64,000 nucleotides of DNA, taken from Enterobacter sp. SA187 (GTDB taxonomy: Bacteria > Pseudomonadota > Gammaproteobacteria > Enterobacterales > Enterobacteriaceae). The notes below the pieces were generated by a model. That model was not told the origin of the DNA, did not search any database, and saw only the letters and a list, made by a program, of their open reading frames with translations. The stretch's first letter is position 1, and each line of letters begins with the position of its first letter. The position numbers and the translations under genes are program-made. The stretch lies in NCBI RefSeq assembly GCF_001888805.2, contig NZ_CP019113.1:3658001-3722000 (forward strand). The letters run 5' to 3'. Positions 45,873 through 54,988 of this stretch are shown here, piece by piece.

Positions 45873-47471
45873 TCAGGTTACAACGGGCACGGCTTCAGCC
45901 AGTGCACCAGCAGGTGTTGAATGGTGTTCATCGAGCTTAAATACGGCGACCAGCGATGTCAGATGGTCAGCCTGGTTAGCCAGTTGTTCGGTGGCGGCGG
46001 CCGCTTCTTCTACCAGCGCGGCGTTCTGTTGTGTCACCTGATCCATCTGGCTGACAGCAAGGGCGACCTGCTCGATCCCGCGGCGTTGTTCATCCGACGC
46101 GGACGCGATTTCGCCCATGATGTCGTTTACCTGGGTAACGGATCGGACAATGTCCGTCATGGTCTGCGCGGCGGTACCCACCAGCCCGGAGCCTTGCTGG
46201 ACGCGGGAGACTGATTCTTCAATCAGGCCTTTGATCTCTTTTGCCGCCTGCGCGCTGCGGCTTGCCAGATTACGGACTTCTCCCGCCACCACGGCAAAGC
46301 CGCGGCCCTGTTCCCCTGCTCTCGCGGCTTCGACGGCGGCGTTCAGCGCAAGGATATTGGTCTGGAAGGCAATACCATCGATCACGCTGATGATGTCGCC
46401 GATTTTCTGCGAGCTGGCGGCAATATCCTGCATGGTTTGCGCCACACGGGACGTTTGCTCGCCGCCTTTACGCGCGGTTTCTGCCGCGCTGGACGCCAGC
46501 CCTGACGCCTGACGGGCGTTGTCGGCGTTCTGCCCGACGGTGGCGGTCAGCTGTTCCATACTGGCGGCGGTTTCCGCCAGCGACGCGGCCTGCTGTTCCG
46601 TACGCGCCGAGAGATCGTTATTACCGGCGGCGATCTCCGCGATGCCGGTGTGCATGGCGTTGCTGCCGTGACGCACTTCGGTCACGGTGCCGCGCAGCGC
46701 GGTCTGCATGTTTTTCAGGCTGGCAAAAATTGCCGAGATTTCGTTACGGCCATACACCATGACCGGTCGCGCCAGATCCCCTGCGGCGATGCTGTCGAAA
46801 TGACTGCTGATGATCGCCAGCGGTTGCACGATCATTTTGCGTGACCAGAACAGCGCGCTGGTGGTCAGCATCGCGGCGATGATCACCACGGCGATAAAGA
46901 TCGCCGCCGACATATGGTAATTTTTCTGCCCGGCGACGCTCGCGGTCTCCACGAAGCTGTCGATATGCTTCTGCCAGGCCATAAAGTTGTTATCAAAAGC
47001 CGCCTGAGAGGTCTCAACCGGCGCGGTCATAAAATCCGACAGCTGGTTATTTTCAAGCCAGGTGGCCTGATGGCTTAAATCGTCATGCCATGCCGCAAAC
47101 GCAGTTTTGGTCTGCTCTTTCAGCGCCCTGCCATCAGCTGACAGCGTGTCAATCGCCAGGAAGGTTTTCAGCTGGTCCTGCGCCTGTTGCAGACTGTTAT
47201 GCGCCGTAACCATCAGCCCTTTAATATCTTCCGGCGGATAGGCCAGCGCGGTCAGCGTGCCCGCTTTGTTCAGCGCGATACCCGCCTGTAACATCGTGGT
47301 GCGCATTTGCGCCAGGGTGTTACGTTGCAAATTACTCTTTTCAAGCTGTTCCAGATGCTGATAGCCATCGCGAAACGCCCAGAACGACAACCCGTTACTA
47401 CCGACCTGCAAAATGCCGCAAACAATCAAAATCAGAAAAAGTGTGGTCGAGATACGAATACGATTAAACAT
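45873..47471 (-). CDS. tap: Methyl-accepting chemotaxis protein Tap (dipeptide receptor type)
   Basis: A 532-residue receptor: TM1 (RISTTLFLILIVCGILQVGS), periplasmic four-helix domain, TM2 (AAIFIAVVIIAAMLTTSALF), HAMP and signalling tip (GIAFQTNILALNAAVEAARA). The sequence follows E. coli Tap throughout, including the C-terminal end PVVT in place of the NWETF pentapeptide. Tap senses dipeptides through periplasmic DppA in E. coli. It relies on other receptors for CheR/CheB docking. Confidence 0.93.
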   Translation of the reverse strand: MFNRIRISTTLFLILIVCGILQVGSNGLSFWAFRDGYQHLEQLEKSNLQRNTLAQMRTTMLQAGIALNKAGTLTALAYPPEDIKGLMVTAHNSLQQAQDQLKTFLAIDTLSADGRALKEQTKTAFAAWHDDLSHQATWLENNQLSDFMTAPVETSQAAFDNNFMAWQKHIDSFVETASVAGQKNYHMSAAIFIAVVIIAAMLTTSALFWSRKMIVQPLAIISSHFDSIAAGDLARPVMVYGRNEISAIFASLKNMQTALRGTVTEVRHGSNAMHTGIAEIAAGNNDLSARTEQQAASLAETAASMEQLTATVGQNADNARQASGLASSAAETARKGGEQTSRVAQTMQDIAASSQKIGDIISVIDGIAFQTNILALNAAVEAARAGEQGRGFAVVAGEVRNLASRSAQAAKEIKGLIEESVSRVQQGSGLVGTAAQTMTDIVRSVTQVNDIMGEIASASDEQRRGIEQVALAVSQMDQVTQQNAALVEEAAAATEQLANQADHLTSLVAVFKLDEHHSTPAGALAEAVPVVT

Positions 47472-47510
47472 TCACGCTCCCATCAGGTGGCATTGCCACA
47501 TTGCTGTCAC

Positions 47511-49172
47511 TTAAAAAGTTTCCCAGTTAGCATCTTGTCCGGTGTGGGTCTGACGCGGAACTGCCGCCTGCGGGATCGCCGGCGACGGCGCAACGCCTGG
47601 CTTTGCCGGTATGCCGGGTACAGTGGCAAGACGGAAAGCGGATACGGCCATATTCAGTCGACTGGCTTGTTCTTCTAATGCCGCGGCAGCTGCCGCAGAC
47701 TCCTGTACCAGTGACGCATTCTGCTGCGTGACGCGATCCATCTCGGAAATCGCCAGCGCAACCTGATCGATCCCGCGGCTCTGTTCATCAGACGCGGAAG
47801 CAATTTCACCCATGATGTCGGTCACGCGCGTTACCGCATTGACGATCTCGTTCATGGTTTCCCCGGCGCTTTCCACCAGCACCGAGCCGGTATCCACGCG
47901 CGCCACGGAGTCTTCAATCAGCGCTTTGATCTCTTTTGCCGCCTGGGCGCTGCGGCTGGCGAGATTACGCACTTCACCTGCCACCACGGCAAAGCCCCGC
48001 CCCTGCTCACCGGCGCGGGCCGCTTCAACCGCTGCGTTCAGGGCGAGAATATTGGTCTGGAAGGCGATGCCGTCGATCACGCTGGTGATGTCAGCAATTT
48101 TCTTCGAGCTGCCGGCGATGTCCGACATGGTTTTCACCACACGATCCACCACCTGGCCGCCCCGCCCGGCGGTATCCGAGGCGCTGTGCGCCAGCTGCGA
48201 CGCCTGACGGGCATTGTCGGCGTTCTGCTTCACGGTGGCGGTCAACTGTTCCATGCTGGCGGCGGTTTCTTCGAGCGCCGACGCCTGCTGTTCAGTACGG
48301 GAGGAGAGATCATGGTTACCGAGAGCGATTTCGCTGGTGCCGCTGTAGATGGCATCCGAGCCCTGACGCACACGGGTCACGGTATCGGTCAGCGACTGCT
48401 GCATATGATTGACGCTGTCGGCAAGGTCAGTCATTTCGTTGCGGCCTTCTACTGCCAGGCTTTGCGTCAGATCGCCCTGGGCGATCTCGCGGATATGGCG
48501 GATCACGCGATTGAGCGGATCGAGCAGGATTTTACGAATGCCGAACCACACCACCGCCAGCACCAGCACTAACGCCAGCGCGAGGGTCGCCATCTGCCAT
48601 TTGGCAAACTGGTAGTCGCTGACGCTTTGGGTAAAGGCATCCTGATACAGCGACGCGCTGAGCGCCGCGTACGCTTTCATGGCATCGCCCATGCCGTTCT
48701 GCATGCCCTGGGTCGGCTGCGCGAAATAGGCATCCATGTTGCCGCTCTCCAGGAATTGGATCAGCTCATTAAGCGCGGCCGCGTAGGCGCGGTATTTCTC
48801 ATCCAGCGTCAGGCTGGCCTGTTCCATGGACGGCAGCGTCGGCAGGGCTTTGTAGGCGTCGTAGTGTTTCGCCGCGTCTGCCAGCGAGGCATGGGCGTTT
48901 TTCAGCAGATCCGTTTTGGCGCTGCTTTGTTGATTATTCGGATCCATCATCATGCGCGCCGCCGAGCGGCTTAAGTTGATGCGCGTTTGCAGCATCAGCT
49001 CCCAGGCGCTGGTCAGCTCGGTCTGTTGCGAGCGGAGATCGTTGGAAACGGCGAAGCTCTGCTGGTTCTCTTTTAAGGAAGAAAACAGCAGACCACCGGA
49101 AACCAGCTGCAAAAGTGCGAAGACCACCAGCACCATCATCAGCATGGTGACAACACGGATACGGTTCAACAT
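47511..49172 (-). CDS. tar: Methyl-accepting chemotaxis protein Tar (aspartate receptor type)
   Basis: A 553-residue receptor with Arg64, Arg69 and Arg73 (LQTRINLSRSAARMMMD) and the Thr of FAQPTQG, the residues that bind aspartate in E. coli Tar. HAMP, methylation helices and tip are intact, and the protein ends in NWETF for CheR/CheB tethering. It leads the tar-tap-cheRBYZ operon behind a sigma-28 promoter. Confidence 0.95.
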   Translation of the reverse strand: MLNRIRVVTMLMMVLVVFALLQLVSGGLLFSSLKENQQSFAVSNDLRSQQTELTSAWELMLQTRINLSRSAARMMMDPNNQQSSAKTDLLKNAHASLADAAKHYDAYKALPTLPSMEQASLTLDEKYRAYAAALNELIQFLESGNMDAYFAQPTQGMQNGMGDAMKAYAALSASLYQDAFTQSVSDYQFAKWQMATLALALVLVLAVVWFGIRKILLDPLNRVIRHIREIAQGDLTQSLAVEGRNEMTDLADSVNHMQQSLTDTVTRVRQGSDAIYSGTSEIALGNHDLSSRTEQQASALEETAASMEQLTATVKQNADNARQASQLAHSASDTAGRGGQVVDRVVKTMSDIAGSSKKIADITSVIDGIAFQTNILALNAAVEAARAGEQGRGFAVVAGEVRNLASRSAQAAKEIKALIEDSVARVDTGSVLVESAGETMNEIVNAVTRVTDIMGEIASASDEQSRGIDQVALAISEMDRVTQQNASLVQESAAAAAALEEQASRLNMAVSAFRLATVPGIPAKPGVAPSPAIPQAAVPRQTHTGQDANWETF

Positions 49173-49206
49173 GCAACAACACCTTATTGATGACTTATTA
49201 ACGGTG

Positions 49207-49233
49207 TTATCGGCACGCCTTAAGGGAACTTTA
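49207..49233 (-). promoter_or_regulatory. Sigma-28 (FliA) promoter of the tar operon
   Basis: Minus strand: TAAAGTTC, 11-base spacer, GCCGATAA. This matches the FliA consensus TAAAGTTT-N11-GCCGATAA in 15 of 16 positions, 35 bases before the tar start. It makes the tar-cheZ operon a class III flagellar operon. Confidence 0.95.
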
Positions 49234-49264
49234 CATTTGCGAAAAGTAAAAAATCAGCGCAGTC

Positions 49265-50233
49265 CTAAAAAGCGACGTCAACGATCACCGTATCTTCATA
49301 AGTCCCGCCAGGGGGCGTTGCCTGGGTGGTGAGCACTTTGGCGGTGTAATTGAAGGTGCGCGTCAGGGCATCGGCGCTGATCAGTGATGAGGCGCTGCTT
49401 GCCCAGCGCTCGGTGCCGGTGCTACCCCAGCGGCTGGTGGTGTTGCCTTTATAGATCTCATAGCTCAGGCGGTTATTGCCGCTCGCCATGTTGCGCACCG
49501 TGCCGTTCGCGTACAGCCCGTTGTTCAGCCCGACGGTGTAGGTACTGCCTTTAGTGCAGGTGAGCGTCACGGCCTGGGAGATGGTCGGGAAGTTCTGCAC
49601 CAGCGGCGAGCTGCCAAAATTGACCGCCGGGGCGGTGATGGTTGAACAGTCATTGGTGACGGTGCCGTTGACCTGCAGGGTGGTGGTCAGAGTACCGGTT
49701 TGCGGCGTTCCGCACAGCCCGAGCGCCCCCAGCGCACAGATGTTGTAGTTGATGCTTAAGTTCAGCGTGACCTGATACGGCCCCGCGGAGACGTTTTGCC
49801 CGGCGACGGTACGCAAATAGATCGGCAGCGTATAGCGCTGTGAGCCCAGTAATCCCAGCAGCGCCGAGGCGTTCCAGGTATAGGGCGTGGCGTTGATGGT
49901 CACTTCGCTGTTGTTATTGCAGCCGGACTGCCCGCACACGCGAATGGGGATGAGATCGGTCACCGTCAGGTTATCGGTGCGCCTCATGGCCGCGCGGTTA
50001 CTGGCGGAGGACGAGGCGGTGGGCATGCTCACGGTGATGGAGTCGTTAGTAAGCAAACCCAGCACGCGATCGCACTGAACGATCAGTTGTCCGGTGGTGG
50101 CCTGCTCGGTACTGTTGAGCGCAAAGGACGTCACCGGGCCGAAGGAGGCCGCCACAGTGCTGGCGGAACAGGCCGCCAGCGCCTGTGGACTGAAGGCCAT
50201 AAATAAGATCAGTAACAGACCAGCGCGTAGCAT
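49265..50233 (-). CDS. Two-domain spore coat U tip pilin (CsuE-like adhesin)
   Basis: A 322-residue secreted protein (signal MLRAGLLLILFMAFSPQALA, cleavage before ACSAS) with two SCPU domains. The first (residues ~20-175) is an adhesin-like domain with extra Cys; the second (from TNDCSTITAPAVNFGSSPLV) ends with the donor-type pattern PPGGTYEDTVIVDVAF. This is the architecture of the CsuE tip subunit of archaic pili, which mediates attachment to hydrophobic surfaces in Acinetobacter. The start overlaps the usher stop. Confidence 0.88.
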   Translation of the reverse strand: MLRAGLLLILFMAFSPQALAACSASTVAASFGPVTSFALNSTEQATTGQLIVQCDRVLGLLTNDSITVSMPTASSSASNRAAMRRTDNLTVTDLIPIRVCGQSGCNNNSEVTINATPYTWNASALLGLLGSQRYTLPIYLRTVAGQNVSAGPYQVTLNLSINYNICALGALGLCGTPQTGTLTTTLQVNGTVTNDCSTITAPAVNFGSSPLVQNFPTISQAVTLTCTKGSTYTVGLNNGLYANGTVRNMASGNNRLSYEIYKGNTTSRWGSTGTERWASSASSLISADALTRTFNYTAKVLTTQATPPGGTYEDTVIVDVAF

Positions 50234-52626
50234 CAGCGTTTCTCCTGACAGGTGAGAGGCCCAAAGGTTTGCAGTTTATGGCCGGGGTTGTCCCCTACCT
50301 GCAAAGTCGTATAACAGGTTTTGTTGTCCGGGGTGGTGACGCGCAACGGGTTGACGCCGTCGAGGTTTTCCAGCCAGGCGATCCCGTCGTAGCCGACGAT
50401 GGCGGTCGGTTTGCCGTCGCGCCACACCTGGCTTGCCAGCGGCAGCGCCTGGCCTTGTTCATCGTGCAGAATGACGCTGGCCACCCGCTCCTGCACCATC
50501 GGGAACTCCACCAGATAACCGCTTTGACGGCGCAGGGCCACCCGCCGCTCCGTCTCTTTCAGCCGCGTATCTGCGGGTAAATTCAGCGTATTGATGCTGT
50601 AACTGGCCGGATAATACGCGGACACGCCGCTGATCAGCAGATAGCCGTTTTCATCCGTGGTGCCCACAGGCTGGTTTTCATAGTTGACCGGCACGCCGCC
50701 ATTGCCGCTGGTGCTGATCACCACAAAGGCATCGTTGATTTTGTTGGCGGCAAACACCTGGTTGTCCATCAGCACCAGCGACCCCATCGCCTCGCCCCAC
50801 CAGGTGAACATATCGGTTTCGCCATAGCCGCCGCCCTGAAGTTCCACATGATTATTACGCCAGCCGAGTGTGGCCTGTTGATAGCTGTCCGCCTGCGACT
50901 GACGGGCATACGCCATGTTCCAGCTGAAGCCGCCGTCGGTCGGCATCGCATGGCTGTAGTTCACCCGCTGCGAGTTGCCGGAATAGGGCCGGTTTTCAAT
51001 GCTGACGGCGGCGCTGTCGCGTTCGCCCAGCGGAATTTGCAGCGACAGGCCGAAGGTCCAGTCACCCTGCTGATTATCCCGGCTGGCGGCGAGGTTAACG
51101 CTGCTGCTGCCCCAGAGGTTGCGGCTCCAGGACAGGTTTAACAGTTCGGTTTTCTCATTGTCGAAACTGCGCACGCCGATCCACGCCGCGCCGACGTTGC
51201 CGAAATCCCCGAGGTTAAAGGTCAGCGAATACTGATCGGTGTTACGACTGAGCGAGGCGACCGGCTGGCGATTGTTATCATCATACTTATAGAGCGCCGT
51301 CTGGTCGTAAAGCGCCAGGTTGCCAAAACCGCGCTCGCGACGGCTGTGCTGAGTGGCGATGCTGAACTGGCTGGTGCTGTACTGATAGCCCCAGTTAAAC
51401 TGGCTGCCGCTGTTGCCGCGCATCCGGCTCTGCGTCCAGGCGGAATTGACCACGCCGAACTGCCCCAGTTTTAACACCGTCCCCGCCCCGCCGAGCGCCA
51501 GCTCCTGGGCGGCTTCCGTATGGCCTTCCAGCGTCAGGTAATCGGTCAGGCCGTAGCGCAGCGTGCCGCTTCCCGCCGCCGGGCCGTAATCAAAATTGTC
51601 GATACCGTAATCACGTCGCAGGCTGCCGACGGAGAACGCGCCATCGCTGAGACCGCTTTTCAGCACTTCGCTGGCGACATAAAACGGCAGCGTAGTGCTG
51701 ACCTGGCGGCCGAGCGCATCGGTGGTGACCAGCACCGCGTCCCCCGCGCCATTGACGTAAGGCAGATTGGTCAGGGTGAAGGGGCCGGGTTGCAGACGGG
51801 TGTTTCCGGCGCGATAGCCGTTGATAAAGACGTCCACTGAAGTGGGTACCGCCGCCTCGCCGGAAAACTGCGGCAGCGGCCAGGTGACCAGATCCGGGCG
51901 CACGGAGAAATCGCGCCCGTAGCGGATCCCGCCGAGGCGCACGCTGTTGCTCCAGCTCAGGGAATCGGAAATCACATCCCCGACGTTCCACACGGTGGCG
52001 TCATCTTCATTGACCAGGGTTAAGGTGGTGTCGTAGCGGATATAGCCTTCTTTTTGCTGTAAATCGCCGGAGAGATTCTGCCGCTGGGTGCCGGTGGAGC
52101 TGAGTACAGCGTTTTGTTCAAAGAAGCGCAGCTCATGCCAGAGGGCGATCTGGCTGCCGATATTTTCCGTCTGGCTGGTATAGATGTCATAGTTCAGTAG
52201 CGCACCGCGCCCGTACATCGGCTCGCTGCGCTCGCTGTCGCCGGTAAAGGAGGTGCTGCTATCCCCTACCCATTCGCGCGGCACAAACAGCAACAGCCGC
52301 TGGCCGCTGCTGTCATAGTCAACGCGCACCTCCGGCAGGGTCGACAGGTTAACGTCTCCTGGCGGTAATTTATCCGCAGGCAGTCCGGCGCGCTTAAGGT
52401 TTTCGCTGTCGATAAAAAACGCGTTCTGGCGGCGGATCACCGGCACCACCTGATTCGTGTCACGGTAGTTCACCACCAGCGCCAGGTGGAAGGTCGCCTC
52501 GTCGTTCAGCGCCCGGGCATCAGGAGGCGGCGGCAGGGCGTCGTCCCCGTCGGCAGCCTGCACGCTGCCTGTACTGCCGAGGCTCAACATCGCCATGGCG
52601 ATCAGCGCGCGGGGGCCGACTGCCAT
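50233..52626 (-). CDS. Outer membrane usher of archaic chaperone-usher pilus (CsuD-like)
   Basis: A 797-residue protein with signal peptide (cleavage near VQAADG). A short N-terminal domain, the beta-barrel pore (WNVGDVISDSLSWSNSVRLG, GGIRYGRDFSVRPDL), a plug segment (VDVFINGYRAGNTRLQPGPF) and a C-terminal domain (GYDGIAWLENLDGVNPLRVT) are seen. The length and motif GGIxxGRDFS..PDLVTWPLP fit the Csu clade (about 800 residues) rather than classical ushers. It secretes and assembles the pilins. Confidence 0.93.
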   Translation of the reverse strand: MAVGPRALIAMAMLSLGSTGSVQAADGDDALPPPPDARALNDEATFHLALVVNYRDTNQVVPVIRRQNAFFIDSENLKRAGLPADKLPPGDVNLSTLPEVRVDYDSSGQRLLLFVPREWVGDSSTSFTGDSERSEPMYGRGALLNYDIYTSQTENIGSQIALWHELRFFEQNAVLSSTGTQRQNLSGDLQQKEGYIRYDTTLTLVNEDDATVWNVGDVISDSLSWSNSVRLGGIRYGRDFSVRPDLVTWPLPQFSGEAAVPTSVDVFINGYRAGNTRLQPGPFTLTNLPYVNGAGDAVLVTTDALGRQVSTTLPFYVASEVLKSGLSDGAFSVGSLRRDYGIDNFDYGPAAGSGTLRYGLTDYLTLEGHTEAAQELALGGAGTVLKLGQFGVVNSAWTQSRMRGNSGSQFNWGYQYSTSQFSIATQHSRRERGFGNLALYDQTALYKYDDNNRQPVASLSRNTDQYSLTFNLGDFGNVGAAWIGVRSFDNEKTELLNLSWSRNLWGSSSVNLAASRDNQQGDWTFGLSLQIPLGERDSAAVSIENRPYSGNSQRVNYSHAMPTDGGFSWNMAYARQSQADSYQQATLGWRNNHVELQGGGYGETDMFTWWGEAMGSLVLMDNQVFAANKINDAFVVISTSGNGGVPVNYENQPVGTTDENGYLLISGVSAYYPASYSINTLNLPADTRLKETERRVALRRQSGYLVEFPMVQERVASVILHDEQGQALPLASQVWRDGKPTAIVGYDGIAWLENLDGVNPLRVTTPDNKTCYTTLQVGDNPGHKLQTFGPLTCQEKR

Positions 52627-53360
52627 GTCGTATCCCTGGCGTTAATGGTTGCCGTCATGGCTGAAGGGGACGTCACGCCCGCCGGCAAGGGCCAGCTGCG
52701 GGTGCTACCGGGCAGAACATAACCCAGCAGCCCCTCCGCGAGGGTGCGCCTTTGCCCGCCCTGCTGCACTTTCACATCGCTTAAACGCACATGTACATCG
52801 CTGCGGTTAGTGACTTCAATGGCCGGTTTGCCGCCGTCGCGGGTGGTGCGCCAGCTCAGATCGCGGGTTTCAACCAGGGCATGATTCGCCCCTTCGCGGT
52901 AAGTGGCAACCCCCTGCCCGTACGCAAAGAGTGGGATGGAATAACGCATCTGGATCTTCAGGCCGATTTGCGGAGTGTTATCACCCTGCGGCTGGGGGAT
53001 CTCATCGACGATAATGCGGTAGGCCTGCTCGACACCCGCAGGTACCGTGGTCTGTTTGATCAAACGGATCAGCTGTTTACTGCCCTTCTCAATGCGCACG
53101 ATGGGCGGACTGGCGACCACATCCTGTTGGGCCTGGTAGCGCTCATTACCGCCATCCTGACGCCAGCGCACAATACGCACCTGCATGGTGGTCGGGGTGT
53201 CGCCCTGATTCTGGATCCACAGTTCAGTGGCCGGGGTATCCGCCGCCAGCCAGGGATCGATAGGCCATAATAAAATGGAGGCCGCCGCCTGTGCCTGCGG
53301 CGCGCTGATGGTCAGCGCGGAGGCGAACAGCAGCGCCGCCAGACGAGAATTTACGCTCAT
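52602..53360 (-). CDS. Periplasmic pilus chaperone (CsuC-like)
   Basis: A 252-residue protein with signal peptide (SALTISAPQAQAAASILLWP). Two Ig-like domains with ATELWIQNQGDTPTTMQVRI, the basic residues of IVRIEKGSKQLIRLI and YRIIVDEIPQ. The pattern 'LWP...A..LWI.N.G' is that of archaic-type chaperones. It keeps SCPU subunits assembly-competent. It overlaps the usher gene by 25 bases. Confidence 0.93.
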   Translation of the reverse strand: MSVNSRLAALLFASALTISAPQAQAAASILLWPIDPWLAADTPATELWIQNQGDTPTTMQVRIVRWRQDGGNERYQAQQDVVASPPIVRIEKGSKQLIRLIKQTTVPAGVEQAYRIIVDEIPQPQGDNTPQIGLKIQMRYSIPLFAYGQGVATYREGANHALVETRDLSWRTTRDGGKPAIEVTNRSDVHVRLSDVKVQQGGQRRTLAEGLLGYVLPGSTRSWPLPAGVTSPSAMTATINARDTTWQSAPAR

Positions 53361-53375
53361 ATACTTCTCCCTGTC

Positions 53376-53930
53376 TCACCAGGTAAGGGTCACGGTGAGT
53401 TGATCGCTATAAGTGCCTGCGGGACTGAATCCCGTCAGCTGCGCCGCGCCAAACAGCGAAAGCGCAATGTTATTACTGTTGCTGTAGGTGACCGAAACTG
53501 ACTGGTTCTGGGCGATCTCCGTATTGGCAGCCAGCGTGCTGCTGCTGTACAGGCGATACGGCACGACCTCGGTGCCACCGCTGCGGCGCATATTACGCAC
53601 GCTGGTATAATTCAGCCCGCCATTGATGCTCATGGTCAGCGCCACGCCGGGGGTACAGGGCAGCAGGAATGAAGAGTTGGGCACAAAACTGGTGGATACG
53701 CGCCCGCTCTCCACACCGGTACGGGTGCCGAAATTCAGCGTCCCGAGTACGCCGCCGGTGCCGCTGGTGACTGAACAGCCCGGCGTTATCGTCGCTCCCA
53801 CCCTGAATGACTGGCTGGTGACAGCCAGGGCAGTTCCCTGCATCATGAGCCCTGCCAGCGCCAGCCAGAAAATTGGGCGCAGGGCTCCCCGGCTTCCCCG
53901 CTGGGAAGCTGGCGTTCCTTCAGATTTCAT
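53376..53930 (-). CDS. Spore coat U domain pilin subunit (CsuA/CsuB-like)
   Basis: A 184-residue secreted protein. The long N-terminus (SRGALRPIFWLALAGLMMQG) ends in a signal peptide before VTSQSFRVGA. SCPU features: GCSVTSGTGG, TLNFG, the RNMRRSGGTEVVPYRLY segment and the C-terminal PAGTYSDQLTVTLTW. It is a minor or adaptor pilin between the tip and rod. Only one such gene is present here, where Acinetobacter has two. Confidence 0.88.
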   Translation of the reverse strand: MKSEGTPASQRGSRGALRPIFWLALAGLMMQGTALAVTSQSFRVGATITPGCSVTSGTGGVLGTLNFGTRTGVESGRVSTSFVPNSSFLLPCTPGVALTMSINGGLNYTSVRNMRRSGGTEVVPYRLYSSSTLAANTEIAQNQSVSVTYSNSNNIALSLFGAAQLTGFSPAGTYSDQLTVTLTW

Positions 53931-53941
53931 CGTGAAGGGCG

Positions 53942-54511
53942 TTAGTAAATAACGCTCACGTTTATCGTATCGGTATAGGTACCCGGCACGACCGTCACGC
54001 TGTTACCGCCCCCCTGAATACGACCATAGAGGGTATAGTTATTGACGCCGCCCGTAGTTGAGGCGATAGGCAGCGGCGCGTTGTTGGCCACCACGTTACT
54101 GAAGCCGCTGTCGCTGTAGAGGCTGTAGGCCACGCCCTGCGCGGTATTGGTGGTATTCACCAGAAAGCGCGCGGGCGTCCCTGTGGTCCCGACCACTGTT
54201 GCCGGTGGGGTGGAGTTGGTATTGCCGGTGATTTGCACGGTATAGCTGTCGGTGGTGCACTGAATGCCGAAGCTGTTACCGCCGCCCACGCCGGTAAGCT
54301 GGGTGGTCAGCGTAGAAAAGGTTGCCGGGTGTTCACCAAAATTCAGCGTACCGAAATTGATACCGTTCTGGTTGGGAGATCCGTTAATCAGGCAGCCGTT
54401 GGTTAACGTGAGGGTTGCGCCGATAGTACCGTTACTGGTTACCGCCTGAGCATGCTGCCCGGCGAATAACAACGCGCTACCCGCGAGGATAATACGTAAT
54501 TTTCTGTTCAT
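53942..54511 (-). CDS. Major spore coat U pilin (CsuA/B-like)
   Basis: A 189-residue secreted protein (signal LRIILAGSALLFAGQHAQA) with one SCPU domain: ATLTLTNGCLINGSPNQNGI, FGTLNFGEHPATFS, C-terminal PGTYTDTINVSVIY. It is the first gene of the operon and so the most abundant product, the expected rod pilin. An AT-rich upstream region with a CRP-like site precedes it. Confidence 0.9.
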   Translation of the reverse strand: MNRKLRIILAGSALLFAGQHAQAVTSNGTIGATLTLTNGCLINGSPNQNGINFGTLNFGEHPATFSTLTTQLTGVGGGNSFGIQCTTDSYTVQITGNTNSTPPATVVGTTGTPARFLVNTTNTAQGVAYSLYSDSGFSNVVANNAPLPIASTTGGVNNYTLYGRIQGGGNSVTVVPGTYTDTINVSVIY

Positions 54512-54917
54512 GTTATCGCCTCCAGTAAATAAGCATTCCGCTTATTGCGATAATGGTTTAGCCGCCGTAAACATTCTCCTGCTGATGAAATAACAGGATT
54601 AACAGAAATTTAGCTCAGGGAAAGGGAAAGAACTACCAGGCGAGGCGCGGGTCATCAGGGTGCCTGATTGACATAAATTATCATTAATTTTCAATGCATT
54701 AAAAAATAAATCAAGATGTAAATAAACGTATCAACGAAGGATATATTATGTTGCGCGTGATCTGCATCACAATAAATCATTAGCGTTGCTGTTGTTTCAT
54801 TTATTTGCCGTTAACCGGAGTTAACCGCACCTTAATTATTACGGTCGGGGATAATAATATATTTGAGCTATTTTATTTTTTGGGCAGAAATTTATTTAAA
54901 AGCGGGCGGGGAAAATA
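54512..54917. promoter_or_regulatory. AT-rich control region of the pilus operon
   Basis: About 400 bases without a gene, much richer in A+T than the flanking chemotaxis genes, a composition expected to bind H-NS. It contains a CRP-like site (54756-54771) and the direct repeat GTTAAC...GTTAAC at 54813-54826. The pilus promoter should lie between the CRP-like site and 54512; no single -10/-35 pair stands out. Confidence 0.55.
54756..54771. promoter_or_regulatory. CRP-like binding site upstream of the pilus operon
   Basis: CGTGATCTGCATCACA differs from the CRP core TGTGA-N6-TCACA in one base. It lies about 245 bases before the first pilin gene inside the AT-rich region, suggesting control of the pilus by carbon status, parallel to flhDC. 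Confidence 0.55.
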
Positions 54918-54946
54918 AAACGCCCTCGCGAGGGAGAGCGTTTTTT
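54918..54946. terminator. Terminator of the motA-cheW operon
   Basis: AAACGC ... GCGTTT enclose the palindrome CCTCGCGAGG; T-runs follow on both strands (TTTTATTTT on the minus strand). It separates the motA-cheW operon from the pilus operon downstream. Confidence 0.85.
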
Positions 54947-54948
54947 GT

Positions 54949-54976
54949 TTGCCGGGTGGCGCTGACGCTTACCCGG
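54949..54976. repeat. REP-like palindrome after cheW
   Basis: TTGCCGGGTGGCGCTGACGC with TTACCCGGCAA: a REP-type imperfect hairpin between the cheW stop and the terminator. Confidence 0.7.
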
Positions 54977-54988
54977 CAAGGTGAAGCA

